NCBI GenBank assembly: GCA_023663905.1
Contig: JAMPGO010000002.1
Location: 94,737 to 158,736 of the forward strand
Origin: Ruminococcus flavefaciens
GTDB taxonomy: Bacteria; Bacillota; Clostridia; Oscillospirales; Ruminococcaceae
DNA length: 64,000 bases
Direction of reading: 5' to 3'
The notes under the pieces were generated by a model, which ran no database searches, had not been told where the DNA came from, and worked only from the letters and a program-made list of their open reading frames with translations. This document shows positions 34,715 through 43,599 of the stretch, one piece after another (position 1 is the stretch's first letter; each line of letters begins with the position of its first letter). Position numbers and translations under genes: made by a program.

Positions 34715-36187
34715 TTACCTGTTGTACATCTTGTTAAGCTTGCGGATTTTCTTTGCAAGCTCGGGAGTAAACTGCTTTGATTCCGCACGGAACTGCCAGT
34801 TACTGCCGAGAGTTGAGGGCGTGTTCATACGTGCGTCTTTCGGGCTGTCAAGGAAGTCCTGCATTTGTGCAACAACAACCTCCGCAACGCTTGCCCACGC
34901 TGAACGTATCAGAGCCATAGGAATTTCGGACTTTTTCTTGACATTCAGGTACTTCTTCGCAAATTTCAGCGACTTCTTGTCAAGCGTATCAACCCAGCCG
35001 TTAAGCGTTTCGTTATCGTGAGTACCCGTATAGGCAAAGCAGTTTGTTGTTGTAAAGTTGTGCGGTAAATGCTCATTTTCGCCGTCGCTGAATCCGAACT
35101 GCAACACCTTCATTCCGGGATAACCGCAGTTGTCAAGCATTGCACGGACTTCAGGTGTAATAAAGCCCAAATCTTCGGCAATAATATTCAGCTTGCCGAG
35201 TTTTTCCTCAGCAAGGCGGAAAAGCTCATAGTCAGGACCTTTTTTCCAGTCGCCGACCGTTGCGTCCTCGCTTCCGTAAGGAATCGTATAGTAGCTCTCA
35301 AATCCACGGAAATGGTCTATGCGGACAATATCGTAAAGCCTTGTTGCGGAATCAATGCGGTCAATCCACCATTTATAGCCTGTTTTCCTGTGATAGTCCC
35401 AGTCGTACAGCGGATTTCCCCAGAGCTGACCCGTCGGCGAAAAATCATCGGGCGGACAGCCTGCAACCCTGACAGGACGGCACTTTCTGTCGAACCAGAA
35501 GAGCTTGTGTTCAGACCAGGCTTCAACGCTGTCCAATGCGCAGTAAATCGGAATATCGCCCACAATTTCAATGCCATTCTCGTTGGCATAGGCTTTCAGC
35601 GCAGTCCACTGACGGCTGAACTGGAACTGAATGAATTTATAAAAGCCGATGTCTTTTTTGAGTTCCTTGCGAGCTTCGGCGACGGCTTTTATTTTATGCG
35701 TGGAAATATCGGATTCCCATTCATACCACGCTTTTCCGCCGTTCTTGGATTTAAGAGCCATAAACAGTGCATATTCTTCAAGCCACGACTTGTTTGCCTC
35801 GCAGAATTTCTTGTATGCGGGAAATTTGGATGCCCTGAATCTCGAATATGCCGTTCTCAGCACGTCAAAGCAGTGGTTGTATATAAGGCTGTAGTCAACT
35901 TTTGTCGGGTCGCTGTCCCACTGTATTTCAGCATACTCCTGACGTTCAAGAAGTCCGTCGCCCTCCAGTATCTCGAAATCAATAAAATAGGGATTTCCCG
36001 CATTTACCGAGAACGACTGATACGGAGAATCGCCGTAGCTTGTCGGAGAGAGCGGAAGAATCTGCCAGCATTTTACTCCGGCACTTTTAAGGAAATCCAC
36101 AAACTCAAAGGCGTGCCTTCCCATTTTGCCTATGCCATATTCTGAAGGCAGACTTGAAATGTGAAAAATTATACAGCTTTTACGCAT
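34715..36187 (-). CDS. malQ: 4-alpha-glucanotransferase (amylomaltase, GH77)
   Basis: The 490-residue GH77 enzyme transfers alpha-1,4-glucan segments between maltodextrins, making chains suited to GlgP. Landmarks are SSLPSEYGIG at the start, WQILPLSPTSYGDSPYQS, GDIPIYCALDS, the nucleophile region VRIDHFRGFE, the acid region NIIAEDLG and YTGTHDNET. Length is normal. AAAGGAG lies ten bases before the ATG. Confidence 0.96.
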   Translation of the reverse strand: MRKSCIIFHISSLPSEYGIGKMGRHAFEFVDFLKSAGVKCWQILPLSPTSYGDSPYQSFSVNAGNPYFIDFEILEGDGLLERQEYAEIQWDSDPTKVDYSLIYNHCFDVLRTAYSRFRASKFPAYKKFCEANKSWLEEYALFMALKSKNGGKAWYEWESDISTHKIKAVAEARKELKKDIGFYKFIQFQFSRQWTALKAYANENGIEIVGDIPIYCALDSVEAWSEHKLFWFDRKCRPVRVAGCPPDDFSPTGQLWGNPLYDWDYHRKTGYKWWIDRIDSATRLYDIVRIDHFRGFESYYTIPYGSEDATVGDWKKGPDYELFRLAEEKLGKLNIIAEDLGFITPEVRAMLDNCGYPGMKVLQFGFSDGENEHLPHNFTTTNCFAYTGTHDNETLNGWVDTLDKKSLKFAKKYLNVKKKSEIPMALIRSAWASVAEVVVAQMQDFLDSPKDARMNTPSTLGSNWQFRAESKQFTPELAKKIRKLNKMYNR

Positions 36188-36268
36188 TTTTTATAAACTC
36201 CTTTGTTTTTATATGTATATTTTTTACAGCATACACGCATAATACAGAAAAAAAGTGAGGTAATACTT

Positions 36269-36646
36269 ATGAAATATGCACAGTATCTTTTTACTTTTCT
36301 TATGGGATATTTTCTCTACGGTTTTGTAGAGGTCGCAAGCCGTGGCTACACGCACTGGACAATGTGCCTTACAGGAGGATTTGCCCTGTCGGTGCTTTAT
36401 GTCATAAACAGCCACAGGACGATGACTCTTATAAAAAGCTGTATCATCGGTGCGGTCGTCATAACCTGCATTGAGTTTGCCGTCGGACTTTTCGACAATA
36501 TAATTATGGGCTGGAGAGTGTGGGACTATTCAGACCGCCCGTTTAATCTTCTCGGGCAGATATGTCCGCTTTTTTCAATGCTGTGGGGCTTCCTCTGCAT
36601 ACCCGCATTTTTCCTCTGCAAACAGATAAGAAAAAAGTTTAATTAA
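36269..36646 (+). CDS. Small CmpB-like membrane protein (putative ABC-transporter type IV family)
   Basis: This 125-residue protein has four hydrophobic segments and family-like stretches GYFLYGFVEVASRG, FDNIIMGWRVWDYSDRPFNLLGQICPLFSMLWG. It is a shorter relative of the protein at 14969-15493. The start at 36269 has a GAGG site eight bases upstream and gives a sensible first membrane helix. Its stop codon overlaps the converging lipase gene stop by four bases. Function unknown. Confidence 0.78.
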   Translation: MKYAQYLFTFLMGYFLYGFVEVASRGYTHWTMCLTGGFALSVLYVINSHRTMTLIKSCIIGAVVITCIEFAVGLFDNIIMGWRVWDYSDRPFNLLGQICPLFSMLWGFLCIPAFFLCKQIRKKFN

Positions 36647-37965
36647 TATCCCTGCTGTTTAAGTTCGGCAACAAGATTGATATAAAATTCACGGACATCA
36701 TAGCCCTCGATATTTTCCCTGAAAAGGTCTATCGTATCGCCGTGGCTTATTCCACGTATGCCCGAAGCTTTCACCAGTTTAAATTCGCCGTGCTTTGCCG
36801 AGCCGACCCACACAAGCCCGTCATTATCGCCGTTAAGCTTCTTTACAGTCAGGTGACCTATGATAAGCGGTAGAAAACTCGTTGAAAAAACGTTCTTCAT
36901 AACGGACATACAGCTTCTGTAGGAAACGTCGGGCGAATCAGCCATTTTATCCTCGAGTTCTTTAAGTCTGGACGGCGAGAGGTCTTTTATTCCTGCCATA
37001 AAGTCGGGTTCTTTGTCGCCAAGCACCGTGAATATCTTGTTATACCGCCTTGCAACCCAGTTGCAGAATTTAGGCGAAAACTTGCCGAGAAGATAATCAA
37101 CCATATCACAGCCTCCGTGAGGAGTGTTTATAGTGGTAAGCGTTGCGACGTACTTGTCAAGCCCGAGCGAGCTTATGGCATATCTCGTATCAAGTCCGCC
37201 TTTGGAATGGGCTATGATATTGACTTTTTCCGCTCCTGTCTCTGCGATTACCTTCATAACCGCCTGACGTAGCTCCTCTGCGCTGTCGGGAATCGAGCGT
37301 GCGGACTGCTGATTGCCGTAATAGACATCCGCACCGTTCCTGATAAGGCTTGCGGGAACTCTTCCCCAGTAATTCATCAACTGCCAGTCACGGAAAAAAA
37401 TCCCGTGAACCATAACGACAGGGTACTTCGTTTTGCAGATTTCATTCTCGGCACGTGCGTTTTCAAGCTCAAGCTTGTCCGTCTCGAAAATATATTCCTT
37501 TTTGGCTTTGCAGTAGAATCGATAAATCAGGATAAGATTTATTACAGGAGTCCACCAAAAAATCAGGAGGAAAATATAATCCATAAGTTTTATCTGCTTC
37601 GAGCCGATAGCCGTCCGCAGAAATCCAGCCATAAATACCAGTATTATTGCAAGAATCGGCATTACGACGGCGAAAATCTTCGGAAGCACTGTTGCGTCCG
37701 AGCAGATGAGGTATACAATTATCACCGCCGTCTCGGGTATTATAGCCATTCCCGAAATCCATATCAGGCTTGTGCCACGCTTCACCGAACTCAGGCGGAA
37801 GCTTTTTACAGGGATTTTCTCGCTCCTGATTAAATCAACAACGAACATCAGCGACAGCACAACGGTCACGGCGGTTTTAATTTCTGTGGCAATATCTAGC
37901 TCCGTCCACAGCGGAATAATATTGCAGAATATAAGTAAAAAGATTAAATCCAGTATTTTCTTCAT
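36643..37965 (-). CDS. Membrane-bound alpha/beta hydrolase, lipase-like
   Basis: The 440-residue protein has about four N-terminal membrane helices (within residues 1-155) and then an alpha/beta-hydrolase domain with VVMVHGIFFRDW (oxyanion region), the nucleophile elbow IAHSKGGLD, and NTPHGGCDMVDYL. This resembles triacylglycerol lipases and PGAP1-like esterases; the substrate is unknown. The hydrolase domain should face the cytoplasm or outside depending on helix number, which I cannot settle. Only a weak ribosome-binding site is visible. Confidence 0.83.
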   Translation of the reverse strand: MKKILDLIFLLIFCNIIPLWTELDIATEIKTAVTVVLSLMFVVDLIRSEKIPVKSFRLSSVKRGTSLIWISGMAIIPETAVIIVYLICSDATVLPKIFAVVMPILAIILVFMAGFLRTAIGSKQIKLMDYIFLLIFWWTPVINLILIYRFYCKAKKEYIFETDKLELENARAENEICKTKYPVVMVHGIFFRDWQLMNYWGRVPASLIRNGADVYYGNQQSARSIPDSAEELRQAVMKVIAETGAEKVNIIAHSKGGLDTRYAISSLGLDKYVATLTTINTPHGGCDMVDYLLGKFSPKFCNWVARRYNKIFTVLGDKEPDFMAGIKDLSPSRLKELEDKMADSPDVSYRSCMSVMKNVFSTSFLPLIIGHLTVKKLNGDNDGLVWVGSAKHGEFKLVKASGIRGISHGDTIDLFRENIEGYDVREFYINLVAELKQQGY

Positions 37966-37984
37966 TTCATCTCACTAAAAAACA

Positions 37985-38008
37985 GGCTGTTCCAAAGCCG
38001 GAACAGCC
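37985..38008 (-). terminator. Terminator after the zinc-ribbon gene
   Basis: A 9-bp GC-rich stem (GGCTGTTCC and complement), six-base loop and T run on the minus strand. Confidence 0.85.
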
Positions 38009-38029
38009 GTTTATCTTGCTTGCTATGAA

Positions 38030-38389
38030 TTATTCAAAATCGTCTGTGCTTTCAGGAACTTTTGTTCCGCAGTAACCACAGAATAACATACTCTCGGCAA
38101 CTTCACGTCCGCACTTGGTACATACCTTACGTCCCTTGATTCCGTTGAGCTTGAACTCCATTTTCTTGATTCTTCTGCGTCTCTGGTCAATATCGTCGCA
38201 GAGTTCCTTCAGGGCAGCAGGGTCGCCTTCGGGATTCTTGTAATACTTCTTGCCGATGTCAGCGAAGATTTCATAGATTCTTTCCTGCTCATAGAGAATC
38301 TTGTTCTTGAGGTCGCTTGTTTCAGCAAAGCTTTTTGTCTTATCGGAAACGCCTCTGCTGACGTCGCCGAGTTTATCGATGATGCTCAT
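38030..38389 (-). CDS. Zinc-ribbon protein with a helical N-terminal part
   Basis: This 119-residue protein begins with a predicted long helix region (about 1-80, charged, coiled-coil-like) and ends with a zinc ribbon with two C-x2-C pairs (CTKC and CGYC). The class is common in Firmicutes with no assigned role. The ATG at 38389 is preceded by AGGAG eight bases upstream. Confidence 0.82.
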   Translation of the reverse strand: MSIIDKLGDVSRGVSDKTKSFAETSDLKNKILYEQERIYEIFADIGKKYYKNPEGDPAALKELCDDIDQRRRRIKKMEFKLNGIKGRKVCTKCGREVAESMLFCGYCGTKVPESTDDFE

Positions 38390-38460
38390 TGCTATCACTC
38401 CTATGAAAAAAATATACGTTCATACAGGGATTTACATAAGCCCTGCATATCTGTAATTAT

Positions 38461-38489
38461 ATTATACAGTTTTTATATCAATTTGTCAA
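38461..38489 (-). promoter_or_regulatory. Promoter of the zinc-ribbon gene
   Basis: Minus-strand TTGACA, a 17-base spacer and TATAAT. A 7-bp hairpin (TGCAGGG/CCCTGTA) follows in the leader. Confidence 0.75.
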
Positions 38490-38506
38490 GTCCTTATGCA
38501 CATTTT

Positions 38507-39814
38507 TTAATCGTGCAGTTTGCGCCTGTCAATAACCCTGACCGCCTTGCCCTCGCTTCTGGTGATTGACTTCGGGCTTACAAGGTGAACTTTCGGGTTG
38601 ATTCCGAGCATAGTCTTTATTGCAAGCGCAAGAGTTTTCTCGTACATCTGAATATCCTCGCCTGCTGAATCAGCCTGTGTGGGATTCATTTCAACCTTGA
38701 TGTCAAGAGTATCGGTGTTGTTTACTCTGTCAACCTCGATAAGATAATTCGGCGAATAGCCCTGCTCGATAAGTACGGTTTCAATCTGCGACGGAAAAAC
38801 GTTTACTCCACGTATGATAAGCATATCGTCGCTTCTTCCCATAGGCTTGCTCATCTTGACGAGAGTACGTCCGCAGGAGCATTTCTTGCGTGAGAGTACA
38901 CACAAATCCCTTGTTCTGTAGCGGAGAAGCGGAAATGCCTCTTTTGTTATGCTCGTGAACACAAGCTCGCCGACTTCGCCCTCGGGAAGCACTTCGCCTG
39001 TTTCGGGATTGATAATCTCAGGAATAAAATGGTCCTCGTTAATATGCATACCTGTCTGCTCGGAACACTCAAACGAAACACCCGGACCGCTTGTTTCAGT
39101 AAGTCCGTAGATGTCGTAAGCCTTTATTCCCAGCGATTTTTCAATAGAACGGCGCATTTCCTCCGTCCACGGTTCAGCCCCGAAAATTCCTGCTTTAAGC
39201 TTGATGTCATCCGTCGTATAGCCCATATCGTGAAGAGTTTCGCCGATATATGCGGCATAGGACGGCGTACAGCAGAGAATTGTAGCGCCCAAATCACGCA
39301 TAAAGGTAATCTGCCGTTCCGTGTTTCCGCTTGACATAGGCAGAGTAAGACAGCCGACCTTGTGCGAACCGCCGTTCAGTCCCGGACCGCCTGTGAAAAG
39401 TCCGTAGCCGTAGCATACCTGACAAACATCCTCATTAGTACCGCCTGCCGCCGTGATTGCCCTTGCACAGCAGTCCTCCCAGAGGTCGATGTCGTGCTGA
39501 GTATAGAACGCAACAACACGCTTGCCTGTCGTTCCGCTTGTGGATTGTATTCTCACGCAGTCGCTCAAAGGCTTTGCAAGAAGTCCGTAGGGATAAGCGT
39601 CACGCAAATCGGATTTTGTCAGGAACGGAAGCTTGTGCAAATCGTCCGTTGATTTAATATCCTCGGGCTTGACACCTTTTTCGTCCATAAGATTGCGGTA
39701 ATACTCGACATTCTCGTAAACGTGCCTGACCTGCGCCACAAGTCGCTCGTTCTGGAGCTTCTTCATATCCTCACGGGACATCGTTTCGATTTCCTGATTC
39801 CAATATCTTTCCAT
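38507..39814 (-). CDS. paaK: Phenylacetate-CoA ligase
   Basis: The 435-residue enzyme makes aryl-CoA from phenylacetate (or a similar arylacetate), ATP and CoA. Landmarks are the AMP-binding STSGTTGKR loop, YGLTETSGPG, the YRTRDLCVL stretch, a four-cysteine-like CSCG region, and the C-terminal DDMLIIRGVNVFPSQIE motif. In this cluster with iorA and iorB, it may feed arylacetyl-CoA into reductive carboxylation. The ATG at 39814 is chosen because GGAG lies nine bases upstream; an upstream ATG abuts the site. Confidence 0.94.
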   Translation of the reverse strand: MERYWNQEIETMSREDMKKLQNERLVAQVRHVYENVEYYRNLMDEKGVKPEDIKSTDDLHKLPFLTKSDLRDAYPYGLLAKPLSDCVRIQSTSGTTGKRVVAFYTQHDIDLWEDCCARAITAAGGTNEDVCQVCYGYGLFTGGPGLNGGSHKVGCLTLPMSSGNTERQITFMRDLGATILCCTPSYAAYIGETLHDMGYTTDDIKLKAGIFGAEPWTEEMRRSIEKSLGIKAYDIYGLTETSGPGVSFECSEQTGMHINEDHFIPEIINPETGEVLPEGEVGELVFTSITKEAFPLLRYRTRDLCVLSRKKCSCGRTLVKMSKPMGRSDDMLIIRGVNVFPSQIETVLIEQGYSPNYLIEVDRVNNTDTLDIKVEMNPTQADSAGEDIQMYEKTLALAIKTMLGINPKVHLVSPKSITRSEGKAVRVIDRRKLHD

Positions 39815-39875
39815 TGGTTTCATCTCCTTTTTATGTAAATATTTTAATAATAATCATCTCATCAACGACTGATTT

Positions 39876-40562
39876 TTAATCAACAATCTCCTCTTCCTTG
39901 TAAAGCACAGTTCCGTTATTGGCATTAATAATAACCCTGCTTACATCCGAAGCCGTCAGGGACATATCCCACGCAAGCTTTTTCTCATATATCACGAGTT
40001 CAGGCTCGCCGTAAACGTCTGAATTATAATTATCCGCAACGATTTTCACAGCGTCATCTCTTGCAATTTTCGGCTCTGTATCAAGATTAAGGTCGGGCTC
40101 GTAGCTGCTGTGAATATCTATGCGCTCTGTGTGTTCACGGTTGACAATTATCCTGACATTCGCCCCAAGTACCTTTATTCCCTCGTAATACTGCGAAAAC
40201 TGATAAAGGTCGGTAACTATGCCCTCGGTATTTTCACGGCTTGCACTCTCGTCAAACCTGAAATCCGTTTCGGCATTTGCAATATCCAGAAATTCAGCTA
40301 TGCCTAGAAAAGCCTCGTAAGCCGTATATCTGTCAGTAACGGGAAAATATGCAAATTCGCCGTCTATCATACCTATCCTGCCGTCGGAATTATACTCGAT
40401 TTTCAGATTGTTTCCGTTCAGTTCCGTCAAATCGTCAATTGTAATCGTCCTGTATTCGGGAACGCTCATCACGCTCTCCGATTCAACAGGTTCAGCAGAT
40501 TCCGCACAGCCACAGAGCATTGCACAAAGGCTCAGCGCAAGTATTATATTCCTGATTTTCAT
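39876..40562 (-). CDS. Lipoprotein with FTP-like and PepSY-like domains, no protease
   Basis: This 228-residue lipoprotein has a signal with lipobox LCGC (Cys19). The rest resembles the propeptide of thermolysin-like M4 proteases: an FTP-like part (QYYEGIKVLGANVRIIVNRE, about 125-145) and a PepSY-like part (ARDDAVKIVADNY, then LAWDMSL near 200). No catalytic domain follows. Such lone propeptides could inhibit extracellular proteases; this is inference. The start has GGAG seven bases upstream, in the stop region of the preceding gene. Confidence 0.78.
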   Translation of the reverse strand: MKIRNIILALSLCAMLCGCAESAEPVESESVMSVPEYRTITIDDLTELNGNNLKIEYNSDGRIGMIDGEFAYFPVTDRYTAYEAFLGIAEFLDIANAETDFRFDESASRENTEGIVTDLYQFSQYYEGIKVLGANVRIIVNREHTERIDIHSSYEPDLNLDTEPKIARDDAVKIVADNYNSDVYGEPELVIYEKKLAWDMSLTASDVSRVIINANNGTVLYKEEEIVD

Positions 40563-40566
40563 TGTA

Positions 40567-42042
40567 TCACTCCAGTTCGTATTCTATAATATTGCTGACT
40601 TTCACATAAGCGCCGTTTATATAAGCCGTGAGGTATATTGTATACTTGCCCGATATGTCGCCGACCCATTTGTGAGTATCAAGAGTAAGTTCGTTTTCAG
40701 CCAGCCTGTCAAGAACCTGAATGCCGTCACGCTCGATATGCCAGCCGAGATTTGTGTAGCCGTCGTGTTCGTCCCTTGTGATTGTGTAATCGCTGTTGAG
40801 TGTGATATTAAAGTCCTCTATGTCGCCGACATCAGCAATGCGCTTCTGCCTGTATGACAAATACTCAAAAGGCTCGCCGTTCACTTCAACATCGGCAGAG
40901 CAGTCCGTAAAAGCAGTACCTGCCTCACGACCTATAATCGGGGCATAGTCATCGCTTCCGCCGATTACTTTTCCCGAAACGTGAACGTTCGTCCATTCGT
41001 CAGAAGAATAAATCTCTCCGCCGACTATTCCCACACAGCCTGTCGCCATTATATCCGCATTCGTAAAATTAATATTTTCAACAGTAACACCAAGTCCGTA
41101 GCCGATAAATCCCGTATCGCAGTAGCCCTCATAAATCGTCAGACCGTTTATTGTGTGATTCTGTCCGTCAACGCTTCCGTAAAATGCCTGTTTATTCCAG
41201 CCCATAGACTTCCACATATAGCCTGACAAATCAATATCGCTTTCAAGCGTGAGCTTAATACTGCCGTTCACTCCGTTGGCATACCACACCACAGAAGCAA
41301 GCTCCTCTGCCGTTGATACGTGGAAATCAGGAGCATTTTCCATAGCCCATTCCTTGTCGGCAAGAGCTATAATATCGCCCGTATCGTTCTCACGTTCCCA
41401 GTCTGTGGGATAGTCCTCCTTTTTTACCTCGTATGCGTATTCAGAAACGTCCATTCCCCAACAGCCGTACCAGAAATAAGCGTCCGCAAGAAGATACACA
41501 CCCTGCTCATCTATTTCCGCAGAAACAGTGCAGTTGTCTGTATCAAGCACGGATTTTACCGTATCATAGAAGCTGTCCTCCTCGTTATAATGAAGCAGGA
41601 CGATGTTTTTTTCGGGCATTCCACGCAGTTCGTCTTTATTATAAGTAAAAGATATAACAGGGTCGGTCACTTCGTCATCATATTCAAGCTCAACAGGCAC
41701 ACCGACAAGCCCGACAACTCCGCTGTGCAGGACGTTTATATTAAAAATATCCTCCGCACGTGCGTGTTTCCTGATATTGTCCGCACACTTTCCCGAAAAC
41801 GAAAACCTCACAACTTCGGGCTTTTCATCGTTGCTTATAGTCTTATGGCATTCCTGCAACTCCGGAGAAGCTTCCGAAGTTTCCGGGATTTCTGAATCCT
41901 CTGCAACTGCTTCGGTCGTCTCCTCTGCCGTCTCTGTGGTAATTTCCGATGATTCGCTTACATCCACCGCCGTTTGATTTCCGCACGATACAAGCGATAA
42001 TGCGAGAATCAGCGATGATAATACTAACAAAAGCTTCTTCAT
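40567..42042 (-). CDS. Lipoprotein with a possible beta-helical (GLUG-like) middle region
   Basis: The 491-residue protein has a lipobox LVSC (Cys20), an acidic Thr/Glu linker, then a domain of unknown type and a stretch (about 250-400) resembling GLUG-like beta-helix repeats, with GSVDGQNHTINGLTI and VTVENINFTNADI. The C-terminal part looks like a beta-sandwich. A role at the cell surface is likely, the function is unknown. It overlaps the gene at 42039 by ATGA. Confidence 0.75.
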   Translation of the reverse strand: MKKLLLVLSSLILALSLVSCGNQTAVDVSESSEITTETAEETTEAVAEDSEIPETSEASPELQECHKTISNDEKPEVVRFSFSGKCADNIRKHARAEDIFNINVLHSGVVGLVGVPVELEYDDEVTDPVISFTYNKDELRGMPEKNIVLLHYNEEDSFYDTVKSVLDTDNCTVSAEIDEQGVYLLADAYFWYGCWGMDVSEYAYEVKKEDYPTDWERENDTGDIIALADKEWAMENAPDFHVSTAEELASVVWYANGVNGSIKLTLESDIDLSGYMWKSMGWNKQAFYGSVDGQNHTINGLTIYEGYCDTGFIGYGLGVTVENINFTNADIMATGCVGIVGGEIYSSDEWTNVHVSGKVIGGSDDYAPIIGREAGTAFTDCSADVEVNGEPFEYLSYRQKRIADVGDIEDFNITLNSDYTITRDEHDGYTNLGWHIERDGIQVLDRLAENELTLDTHKWVGDISGKYTIYLTAYINGAYVKVSNIIEYELE

Positions 42043-42506
42043 AAATTCTCCTCTATATCCGTCAATCTGTTCTGCAAATCAATTATTTCATTCCGCCACT
42101 GCTCAAAAACACCGTCATTCCGCATTTTTTCAGCCAGCTCCGAGTTATCTGATAACCATACTGTGTCAAGAACGTCAACAGCATTCCGTAAAATTTTTGG
42201 TATATTATATCTTGGCTTGAAGCTCATAAACGCTTTCCTTGACAAGTCCTTTTTAAGATTCTCAACCGCCCTGCTGTACAGCTCTTCATAACCTGTGCAG
42301 TATACCGAATAGTCGATGTCATTGAATACGGTATCATAAAGAAGTGCCGATGCCCATATCTCATAACCCATATCAAGAGAAATCGCCTCTTCTTCAAGCC
42401 AATCGTACTCAAAAGAAAAATTATTCAGCAAAGCTGAGTCCTTTGAGTCCTTGGCAATTCCCTCAATATGTTCCCTTATCCATTCATTCTCAAAAGGTGT
42501 AATCAC
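42039..42506 (-). CDS. Unknown small acidic protein
   Basis: I do not recognise this 155-residue, largely helical and acidic protein without signal or membrane segment. It starts with GTG overlapping the iorB stop (GTGA) and ends with ATGA overlapping the next gene. It is AT-richer than iorB. Its last codons supply the GAGGAG ribosome-binding site of the lipoprotein gene. Confidence 0.7.
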   Translation of the reverse strand: MITPFENEWIREHIEGIAKDSKDSALLNNFSFEYDWLEEEAISLDMGYEIWASALLYDTVFNDIDYSVYCTGYEELYSRAVENLKKDLSRKAFMSFKPRYNIPKILRNAVDVLDTVWLSDNSELAEKMRNDGVFEQWRNEIIDLQNRLTDIEENL

Positions 42507-43075
42507 GCATTTTTACCAAGCTCAAACGCCTTTTTGTTAAGCTCCAGGAATTTCGGCGGTACGCACTGTTCAAGCGCATTCTGCCAGAGTTCATCCGCAA
42601 AATCCATTTTTGAAGCAAGCACGCCCATAAGCACAACGTTTGAAGCCTTTGCCGTACCTGCCTGCTCCGCAAGCGAAAGTGCGTCTACTGCCGTGATGTC
42701 CGCACCTGCCGATTTCAGCTTCTCAACAAGATTCTCGGGATATTCCATTGCGCCCGTGATTACAGGCATAGGGTCAATCTGCTGTGTTGATGTAATCAGC
42801 TTACCGCCCTTTTTGAGATACGGCAGACAGCGTGCGGCTTCGAGAAGCTCAAAAGAAATCACTGCGTCAGCCTCGCCCTTTTCGATTACAGGCGAATAAA
42901 CCTTGTCGCCGTACTTGACATATGTAACAACAGAACCGCCACGCTGGCTCATTCCGTGTACCTCGCTCACCTTTACGTCATAGCCCTGTGCGAGAAGTAC
43001 GTTTCCGAGAAGTCTCGAAGCAAGAAGCGAACCCTGTCCGCCTACGCCTACTATCATTATTGATTTAGTTTCCAT
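42503..43075 (-). CDS. iorB: Indolepyruvate:ferredoxin oxidoreductase, beta subunit
   Basis: The 190-residue gamma-type domain starts with VGVGGQGSLLASRLLG and has SEVHGMSQRGGSVVTYVKYG, both family hallmarks. Together with IorA it interconverts aryl pyruvates and arylacetyl-CoA with ferredoxin and CO2. In most genomes iorB directly follows iorA, but here an unknown gene and an inverted repeat lie between them. AAGGAG precedes the ATG. Confidence 0.94.
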   Translation of the reverse strand: METKSIMIVGVGGQGSLLASRLLGNVLLAQGYDVKVSEVHGMSQRGGSVVTYVKYGDKVYSPVIEKGEADAVISFELLEAARCLPYLKKGGKLITSTQQIDPMPVITGAMEYPENLVEKLKSAGADITAVDALSLAEQAGTAKASNVVLMGVLASKMDFADELWQNALEQCVPPKFLELNKKAFELGKNA

Positions 43076-43091
43076 ATCAATTCTCCTTATA

Positions 43092-43469
43092 TTACTTAAT
43101 CATTTCAAGCTCGCCGTCAACAAAACCGATTGCAACAGGTTTTGCGGACAGAACATCGCAGTTCTTCATATATTCCTGCACCCATAATTTTATAAGCTTC
43201 TGTGCGGAGTTCCAGTCTCTGTCCTTTTCGTCCGAGAGTTCAATGCAGAAAATATCTTCCTCACTGCTCCAGACTTCCTCGCAAGCCCAGTCAGGGTCGG
43301 CAGGGTCAAAAGCATTGCACGCAACAAGCTGTACGCTGTAAACGCTGTCCTCAACGCTTTCCTCGTAGAGATTGAAGCAGAATGCCTTTGTATCGGACGG
43401 CATATCATTTTTGAGCTGAGTATTCAGCCATTTTTCAAATTCTGTGTAAATTTCGTTATAATCAGCCAT
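43092..43469 (-). CDS. Unknown small acidic protein between iorA and iorB
   Basis: I do not recognise this 125-residue acidic protein (no signal, no membrane segment). It has a conserved-looking FEKWLNTQL helix near the start and ends with KPVAIGFVDGELEMIK. It interrupts the iorA-iorB pair. A GAGAGGT ribosome-binding site lies seven bases upstream of the ATG. Confidence 0.72.
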   Translation of the reverse strand: MADYNEIYTEFEKWLNTQLKNDMPSDTKAFCFNLYEESVEDSVYSVQLVACNAFDPADPDWACEEVWSSEEDIFCIELSDEKDRDWNSAQKLIKLWVQEYMKNCDVLSAKPVAIGFVDGELEMIK

Positions 43470-43493
43470 AATAAAAACCTCTCTTTTATATGA

Positions 43494-43594
43494 ATGTATG
43501 ATATGTATGATATGAACCGATTTTATATAATCTATATAAAAAATTTTTTATAGTAAAGGTTATAAATAACGGTTTATCATACATTATCATACAC
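43494..43594. repeat. Inverted repeat with paired TGTATGATA boxes
   Basis: Arms at 43494-43518 and 43571-43594 are about 24 bases each and are nearly complementary. Each arm holds two copies of TGTATGATA (or the reverse), giving four in total. The 52-base AT-rich spacer has several TATA-like motifs. It lies between the iorA stop and the unknown gene at 43092-43469. It may be an operator or an mRNA hairpin. Confidence 0.7.
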
Positions 43595-43599
43595 AAGTA

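Noticed and set aside
35069-36145. Long open frame of 358 codons opposite malQ
   Set aside because: It is the antisense of a strong GH77 gene, has no ribosome-binding site or known motif, and mirrors the codon bias of malQ.
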